Assembly: GCF_052324685.1 (NCBI RefSeq)
Contig: NC_135218.1
Location: 11,714,016 to 11,778,015 of the forward strand
DNA: 64,000 bases
Reading direction: 5' to 3'
Source of the DNA: Brachyhypopomus gauderio
Lineage: Eukaryota > Chordata > Actinopteri > Gymnotiformes > Hypopomidae
Positions 58,546 to 64,000 of the stretch are shown piece by piece (position 1 is the first letter of the stretch; the number at the start of each line of letters is the position of its first letter). The notes beneath the pieces were generated by a model. The model was not told where the DNA came from. It searched no databases and saw only the letters and a program-made list of their open reading frames with translations. Both the position numbers and the translations under genes were made by a program.

Positions 58546-58604
58546 GGAAAGTGTGAATAAGACACCGGCGAATAAGGAACCAACTTCAGCCTCGTTCTTT
58601 CATG

Positions 58605-58880
58605 TAAGGTTTTCAGTCAGTTTGCCAGTAGATGGAGGCCAAGTATTACCATACAGATATTATAGTGACAAAAGACATTTTAGTGAATGAAAAGGTTCAT
58701 TTCTAGTCAGGCAGTGCACTTTTTGTTATGAGATGTAATTGGAAAGTTATTGACCTCATTGATCTCAATCATACAAGACCCATTACTTGTCTGTATTCTG
58801 CACAACAGGATTGCAGCATGAGTTTTTATAATTTAGGTTTTTGGGTACTATAGCGACCCCGACAGGGTCATTTATGTCAT
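58605..58880. repeat. Diverged type D satellite fragment, right part
   Basis: Continues the D sequence (CAGTCAG, TAGATGGAGGCCAAGT, CAGGCAGTGCACTTTTTG, then TATAGCGACCCCGACAGG). It shows that D sequence also exists outside the array as a dispersed copy. Confidence 0.8.
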
Positions 58881-58927
58881 GTCTTTAATGAACTATTATA
58901 TATTTAATCTTTACACAACTTTTTGGG

Positions 58928-58993
58928 TTTTAGGTAATCTGCATTGCAGCTCATGTATTCACAATAATGAACAGCAATGCAGATGACCTAAAA
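58928..58993. repeat. Perfect-type hairpin (20-bp arms)
   Basis: TTTTAGGTAATCTGCATTGC is mirrored by GCAATGCAGATGACCTAAAA with one mismatch around a 26-base loop. It could be a tiny MITE or the end of a larger element. Confidence 0.75.
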
Positions 58994-59004
58994 CAATCCA
59001 GCAA

Positions 59005-60098
59005 GTATAAATCAGAATCAGAAATACTCTATTGATCCCAGGGGGAAATTGCACTTGTTACAGCAGCAACCTATATAGGTATAAGCACTCCCAAGAAATA
59101 ATTTACAGCAATAAAGAAAATTGCAATATGCATATCTAAAGATACAAGGACTTATAATACAAAGCAAAATATAATATATAAAATTATATTATACAATAAA
59201 ATATGACTGTACATGTGGGCGGTGTCATGTGATAATAGAGGAATTGTAAAGTCTGATAGCCACTGGTAGGAAAGACCTCCTGTGGCGTTCTGTAGTGCAT
59301 CTAGGCTGAATGAGTCTTGCACTGAATGTGCTCCTATGGCTCATCACTGTGTGATGAAGAGGGTGGAAGCCATTGTTCATGATGGTCCGCAGCTTGGACA
59401 GTGTCCTCCTCTCAGACACTGCCGTCAGAGAGTCTAGCTCCACACCCACAACATCACTGGCTCTTCGGATCAGTTTCTTGAGTCTATTGGCATCTGCCAC
59501 CCTCAGCCTGCTGCCCCAGCATGCCACCATGTATAGGATGGTACTGGCCACTACAGGCTCATAAAAGATCCTCAGCATGGTCCTGCAGATATTGAAGGAC
59601 CTCAGCCGCCTCAGAAAATAGAGACAACTTTGGCCCTTCTTGTAGAGGGCGTCGGTGTTCTTAGTCCAGTCCAGTCTGTTGTCGATGTGTACGCCCAGAT
59701 ATTTATAGTCCTCCACAATGTCCACACTGACCCCTCTGATGGAAACAGGGGTCACCTGCATTTTGTCCCTCCTCAGGTCTACCACCAGCTCCTTTGTCTT
59801 CGTCACGTTGAGCTGTAGATGGTTCAGCTCACACCATGTAACAAAGTCGTTCACCGTCGCCCTGTACTCATCTTCATCACCCCTGCTGATACATCCAACT
59901 AGTGGAGAATCATCAGAAAACTTCTGGAGGTGGCAGGTCTCTGTGCAGTAGTTGAAGTCAGTGGTGTAGAGAGTGAAGAGGAAGGGAAACAGAACAGTTC
60001 TTTGTGGGGCTCCCGTGTTGCTGACCACTCTGTCTGACACACAGTGTTGCAGACGTACATACTTTGGTTTGCCAGTCAGGTAGTCAACAATCAAAGAT
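59005..60098 (-). pseudogene. 5'-truncated LINE (Rex1/L2-like), reverse transcriptase C-terminal part
   Basis: The minus strand holds a single 289-codon frame (60,094-59,225). It contains GAPQ, LFTLYTTDF, a decayed FSDDS active-site box (the family normally has Y/FADD), LNVTKTKELVVD, EDYKYLGVHID, and the terminal HRRSFLPVAIRLYN typical of such LINEs. The 3' end is an (ATCAGA)-rich tail at about 59,009-59,040. The RT fingers and endonuclease are missing by 5' truncation at about 60,098, so the copy is dead on arrival. Confidence 0.8.
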
Positions 60099-60452
60099 GA
60101 TTAAATATATAAAAGTTCATTATCTAGAATGCCATATATTAAATCTTGAGGCAGACAAACTGATATGACAGAAGTATATGATCAAATATATATAGTTTAT
60201 GTCTCTCCCATAAATATTCTGGATCCCTCTCAAAATACAGCTATAAACAAGATTATCACAAGTAGCATATGACAATTGACTCCAAACATTTCATGGTATA
60301 GTGACTAACAATGTTCAGAATGAAGATCAAGATGCATAAAACCTATTATTTCTTTGTCAAAGTTAAAGTAATCACCAAGTCTAACATGGCAAGATTATTA
60401 ACTACAAGTCCCAAAGTACTTTTTTCTAACACTCAATAATTGTCTCTTTTTG
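60099..60452. other. AT-rich spacer
   Basis: No feature recognised. Confidence 0.4.
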
Positions 60453-60458
60453 TGCAGG

Positions 60459-62150
60459 TTGACTTGCAAGACAGGTGCCGCCTTCATCCAAAAAAGGTAT
60501 GAATTGAAAATGCAAAAGTTCCTTTAAATGGTTATGACAAAACAGACTGAATATGACAATGTTTTGTATGTTGCTTTATTGTGTAGTATGTCTTGCAGAA
60601 AACCATCTTATTGGACAATTAAACGAAGAGCGAAAGAATGGGTTGATAGAGACATACAGTCAATTCAGGCAACAGAGTGGGGGCAGAGCAAAATTTAGAA
60701 AAAGAAAACAATACAATAGGTCTAGATGGCGATGATAACATGGAATTCATGGACTGCCAAAGTACTGTGTGTGAGACAGTGACTATGGTTCCTGTACTAA
60801 TGATTTATCTGAGTTTAATTCTGGATCTGACTCTGAAACGGAGTGTGACTTTTTACAGGATGAACTTGCGAAATGGGCAGCTGAGCACCACATTACGCAC
60901 AATGCCGTAAATGCCCTGCTATCTGTCCTTGGCAAGCATCACCCAACTTTACCTAGAGATGCTAGGACACTATTAGGTACAGTGAGGTCAGGTGAGTTTG
61001 CAATTCAGGAGAAAGCTGGTGGTCAGTACTGCTACTTTGGTGTGCTTCACTCAATCTTGCACATTCTACAAAAAAAACAAGAGGTTACCAAACATTTGAA
61101 ACTTCAAATCAACATTGATGGGCTGCCACTTTTCAAAAGTTCACCAACACAACTATGGCCGATTCTTGTAACTGTTGTAAACTTACCACACCATGAGCCT
61201 GTCACAATTGGACTGTTCTGTGGTGCAAGAAAGCCTGATTCTGCAAGTGAGTTTCTGGATGACCTCGTATCAGAGATAGTTAAACTGGAAGATGGGTTTG
61301 ACTTTGAGGGAATCAGGCTATGCTTAAAGGTCTCCTCTGTGGTTTGCGATGCACCGGCACGTGCTTTTGTTAAGTGTGTAAAAGGTCACACAGGGTACCA
61401 TGGGTGTGAGAAATGCACACAGGACGAAGTTTACATGGACAACAGAATGACATATCCAAGAACGGACATGCCACTCAGAACCGATGAAAGTTTCAAAAAT
61501 AAGACAGATTCAGATCACCACCTTGGCATTTCACCTTTAGAAAGAACATCTTCAGGAATGGTATCTGGGTTCCCTCTTGATTATAAGCACCTTGTGTATT
61601 AGGTCCACCTTGTGTATTAAGTTAGGTCCTCTCACTTGCAGGCTGTCTGGGTTTCAGCAAAATCTATTAACAGAACGACTGCTGGGTGCTCAGAGCTGCG
61701 TGCCTCTAGAGTTTGCACGTAGACCAAGGTCTCTCAGAGAAATTGACAGATGGAAAGCCACAGAATTTAGGCAATTTTTATTGTACACGGGTCCTGTTCT
61801 GCTCAAAGATGTACTGCACACCGCAGTGTATGAACATTTTCTGCTTCTGTTTGTGGGAAATTTCATACTTAGCAATAATAGCCTGATCGAGGACTACTTG
61901 GGCTACGCCAATTACATATAGGGTCTTTTTGTGTCTCATTTTGGAGAGCTGTATGGCCCTAAATTTGTCTTCTACAATGTTCACAATTTAGTGCATCTTG
62001 CACAAGATGTAAAAAACATGGTGCTCTCGACAGCTTCAGTGCTTTCCAATATGAAAACAACCTGAATAAAATTAAAAAGCTCATTAGGAAACCTAGCTGT
62101 CCTCTGAGTCAGATTGTAAAGAGACTATCCCAGAAACCATGGAGTGACAG
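60459..62150 (+). pseudogene. EnSpm/CACTA-like (TNP2-type) transposase pseudogene
   Basis: Small exon-like pieces (60,459-60,497; from 60,587) precede a long frame. At about 60,850-60,980 comes ELAKWAAEHHITHNAVN and LPRDARTLLGT. From 60,982 to 61,600 follows the DDE core: INIDGLPLFKSS with the first aspartate, PILVTVVNLPH, SVVCDAPARAFVK with the second aspartate, then GYHGCEKC zinc-binding cysteines, MTYPRTDMPLR and FPLDYKHLV. A stop follows a short tandem duplication (CACCTTGTGTATTA twice, 61,588-61,620). After it the frame continues elsewhere (EFARRPRSLREIDRWKATEFRQFLLYTGPVLLKDVL, 61,700-61,810; LDSFSAFQYENNL, 62,020-62,060). Frameshifts and stops make it non-functional. The family assignment is from memory of animal EnSpm-like proteins; termini were not found. 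Confidence 0.6.
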
Positions 62151-62473
62151 CATGGAGAAAAAGACAAGGGTGACAAAAGAACATACCTCTGGTCCTCTTT
62201 CACCACCTTCCTGTGGTGCAACACAGTACAAAGAACTGGCAACCTCACTCTTCACTATCAAACTTGACCAAGCCAACAGCCATATATATTTTTTTAAGGT
62301 TATTTGTAGATAGTACTGCAAGCTACACATCAAAAGGTTCGGATATGTTCTAAAATAGTAATATACTTTTAATATTTTGTGATCAACAATGAGATCAAAA
62401 ATAATTTATTAGATCATAAATCTAATTTTCGTATTACCTAATTTTATGCCGCAATATCTGATAATGAAAAATT

Positions 62474-62576
62474 GATGTTATAGATAATCATTATTCTTGA
62501 TGCGCTACATGTCATGGTACAGAGGGCCCATACCGTGAGATGTAGAGCATCAAGAATAATGATTATCTATAACATC
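62474..62576. repeat. Strong hairpin with 30-bp perfect arms
   Basis: Arms 62,474-62,503 and 62,547-62,576 are exact reverse complements, and pairing continues inward with few mismatches over about 15 more bases, leaving a short loop around AGAGGGCCCAT. This looks like a foldback MITE or a precursor-like RNA hairpin. Confidence 0.85.
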
Positions 62577-62717
62577 CATTTTTTTAATGAAAACATTGAT
62601 TTCAAGCTTTTGAATGGCTGTCTAGATGGAAGATTATTTATTTAGGTATTATCCGACAGAACACATTTAATTTTCGGGTCTGGGGTCTGGCTTCACAGTA
62701 CAGCTTACAATGTACCT

Positions 62718-62830
62718 CATAAGGCTGGGCGATATGGAGCAAAAATAATATCTCGATATTTTTTAGCTGAATGGCGATATACGATATATATCTCGATATT
62801 TTTTCTTCCCAAAAGGTAATAACAAAGAGG
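62718..62830. mobile_element. hAT-type repeat fragment (GGCTGGGCGATAT)
   Basis: AAGGCTGGGCGATATGG followed by ATATCTCGATATTTTTT repeated twice is the terminal region of a very common fish hAT family. The other end is missing. Confidence 0.5.
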
Positions 62831-62933
62831 CAGTAATAAGTCAAATCTACGTCCCAAATGAGTTGCGCGAAGAAGAGAGGCAGGACAGGGCGGAAGTTGT
62901 TAAAAGAGAAACTCAAGTAAATTCACTATTCAC

Positions 62934-63075
62934 AGTGTTGTGCGTGACCGAGTTCAAAAGAACGCATTCATTGAACACGCTCATTTTTTCGTGAACGTTG
63001 AACTGAACGAAACACATTTTTAAATAACTTGAATGTGAATTAGTTCACATTGTGTCATGAACGGTAGACATCACT
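62934..63075. repeat. GTTCA/GAACG-rich interspersed repeat
   Basis: Begins CACAGTGTTGTGCGTGA and ends GACATCACTG, with many short inverted GTTCA/TGAAC motifs inside. It resembles a small hAT-like element but no target duplication was seen. Confidence 0.35.
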
Positions 63076-63176
63076 GTAAATCAGGGGTAATCAATTAAAT
63101 CTTTCCGCGGTCCATTTTTGGCAGATAGCTCAGACCTTAGGTCCGGGTCCGCGGTGGCGAACGAAAGTTGTTGAGC

Positions 63177-63195
63177 GGGGGGGGGGGGGGGGGGG
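63177..63195. repeat. Poly-G run
   Basis: Nineteen or more consecutive guanines, flanked by other GC-rich sequence containing repeated CCGGGTCCG and CCGGATCCGG. Confidence 0.9.
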
Positions 63196-63629
63196 GTGTT
63201 GGCGAACGAATCAGGGGCCGTATCAGGAATGTGATTGGGTCCGGACAGGACGGCGTTCGGGTCCGGATCCGGACCGCGGTCCGCCATTTGGTGATACCTG
63301 CTGTAAATGAACGTTGGAATTTGTTTCCATTGAAAACTGAGTGACATCTGTTTTTTCTTTTGAAACGCAACGAGAGAAAGTTCCTCCCTTCTGTATTCTC
63401 GCTGGTGCCGCTTAAATCATGCATCACCAGACAGAAATGGTTTTGACGTTGTGTGCGCAATGCATTGTGGGCAACGTAGTGTCCGCATGAGAATAGTTAA
63501 CATACTGGCTAGTTAATAACATACTGGCTTCCGCACGACCTTACCCGTGATGAATTGCAGCAGAGCGGGGTAGGCATAGCACTTATAAGAACGTATAGTG
63601 ATTTCTAGCTTGTAGTTGTCACGTCTGGC

Positions 63630-63746
63630 TCCGCCCCCTTCTAGTCTTGTCGTTTTTATGTTTTCCTTGTTCTTGTTACGCCCCTCTGTTTCAGCTGTTC
63701 CGTGTTAGCTTGTCTTAGTTTTACAAGTGTGTGTGTGTGTGTATTG
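63630..63746. other. LTR-like segment
   Basis: GTCACGTCTGGCTCCGCCCCC is a start I associate with fish LTR elements; it is followed by pyrimidine-rich sequence and a (GT)n run (63,727-63,742). The other end lies beyond the following tandem repeat or outside the window. Confidence 0.3.
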
Positions 63747-64000
63747 CCTATGTCCAGACTATACCTTGAGGGATCATTGTCGTTTCTTTAGCTCCTAGTT
63801 GGTGTGTATATGTCCAGACTATACCTTCAGGGATCATTGTCGTTTCTTTAGCTCCTAGTTGGTGTGTATATGTCCAGACTATACCTTCAGGGATCATTGT
63901 CGTTTCTTTAGCTCCTAGTTGGTGTGTATATATAGCCTATGTCCAGACTATACCTTCGGGGATCATTGTCGTTTCTTTATTTCCTAGTTGGATGTGCACG
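63747..64000. repeat. 60-bp tandem repeat reaching the window end
   Basis: Four copies of an exact 60-bp unit (TATGTCCAGACTATACCTT, GGGATCATTGTCGTTTC, CCTAGTTGG). The first three are nearly identical; the last has a 10-bp insertion. The array continues past the window. Confidence 0.92.

Larger units (their letters stand above)
57324..58595. mobile_element. Mutator-like (MULE-type) non-autonomous element
   Basis: A 1,272-bp insertion with long inverted ends (ACGAGGCTGAA.. and ..TTCAGCCTCGT, with matching TTATTCGCC and TCTTATTC blocks inside). It is flanked by a perfect 9-bp duplication TCTTTCATG (57,315-57,323 and 58,596-58,604). A 9-bp duplication with long inverted ends is typical of Mutator-like elements. 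The empty site is known from the intact D units, which confirms the boundaries. No transposase is present. Confidence 0.8.

Noticed and set aside
59373-59951. Plus-strand frames across the LINE remnant
   Set aside because: Shadows of the minus-strand reverse transcriptase frame.

Overview
This window is vertebrate nuclear DNA, almost certainly from a teleost fish. It has spliced genes with GT-AG introns, including hemk1, cish and a klhl10-type first exon. It also has a dense, fish-typical mix of DNA transposons (Tc1, hAT, Kolobok, Mutator-like, EnSpm-like) and non-LTR retrotransposons (L2, Rex1-like, R2-like). No bacterial operons, CRISPR arrays or intact RNA genes were seen. Most short open frames in the first 29 kb are shadows of non-coding tandem repeats.

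Layout. (1) 1-29,356 is a satellite-like array of large units (about 1.9-2.6 kb) of three related types. Type A/B fills 1-3,810. Type C occurs six times: twice at 3,811-8,820 and four times at 19,052-29,150. Type D occurs five times at 8,821-19,051. From 3,811 onward every unit starts with the same hairpin-bearing head (GCCGCAAGCGGC, then GGGTTCACAC). Many end in a hairpin block finishing CCCTAA; others end in an A-rich (AAT)n tail. All types share the TAGCGCC motif and a TGCATATTATGCAAAT-like core. (2) 29,640-30,110 is a Tc1-like remnant whose coding part has become a 42-bp minisatellite. (3) 30,406-30,596 is the first coding exon of a klhl10-like gene on the minus strand. (4) 30,960-34,280 holds a Kolobok-type element, a CpG-rich stretch, a small hAT element with an 8-bp target duplication and a palindromic MITE followed by CRE repeats. 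(5) 37,830-45,726 is a complete eleven-exon hemk1 gene (338 residues, plus strand). (6) 46,440-47,874 is cish on the minus strand, tail to tail with hemk1; its first and last coding exons are clear but the middle exon is absent and a putative solo LTR lies in the gap. (7) 48,837-50,170 is a full-length but broken Tc1 element. (8) 51,727-53,610 is an R2-type retrotransposon remnant split by an L2 fragment. (9) 54,200-56,043 is a candidate undescribed minus-strand gene made of tandemly duplicated exon-intron modules, with TATA and CRE elements. A second short exon leaves the same promoter region on the plus strand. (10) 57,190-64,000 is nested transposons: a diverged type D fragment split by a Mutator-like element, a LINE, an EnSpm-like transposase remnant, hairpins and a 60-bp tandem repeat running off the window end.

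How the genes relate. hemk1 and cish are neighbours in the same convergent arrangement known in mammals, so this is a conserved synteny block enlarged by transposons. The klhl10-like exon, the candidate novel gene and the repeat array have no evident functional link to them. The candidates for new biology are the exon-duplicated gene at 54.2-56.0 kb, the cish gene lacking its middle exon, and the modular hairpin-ended satellite.
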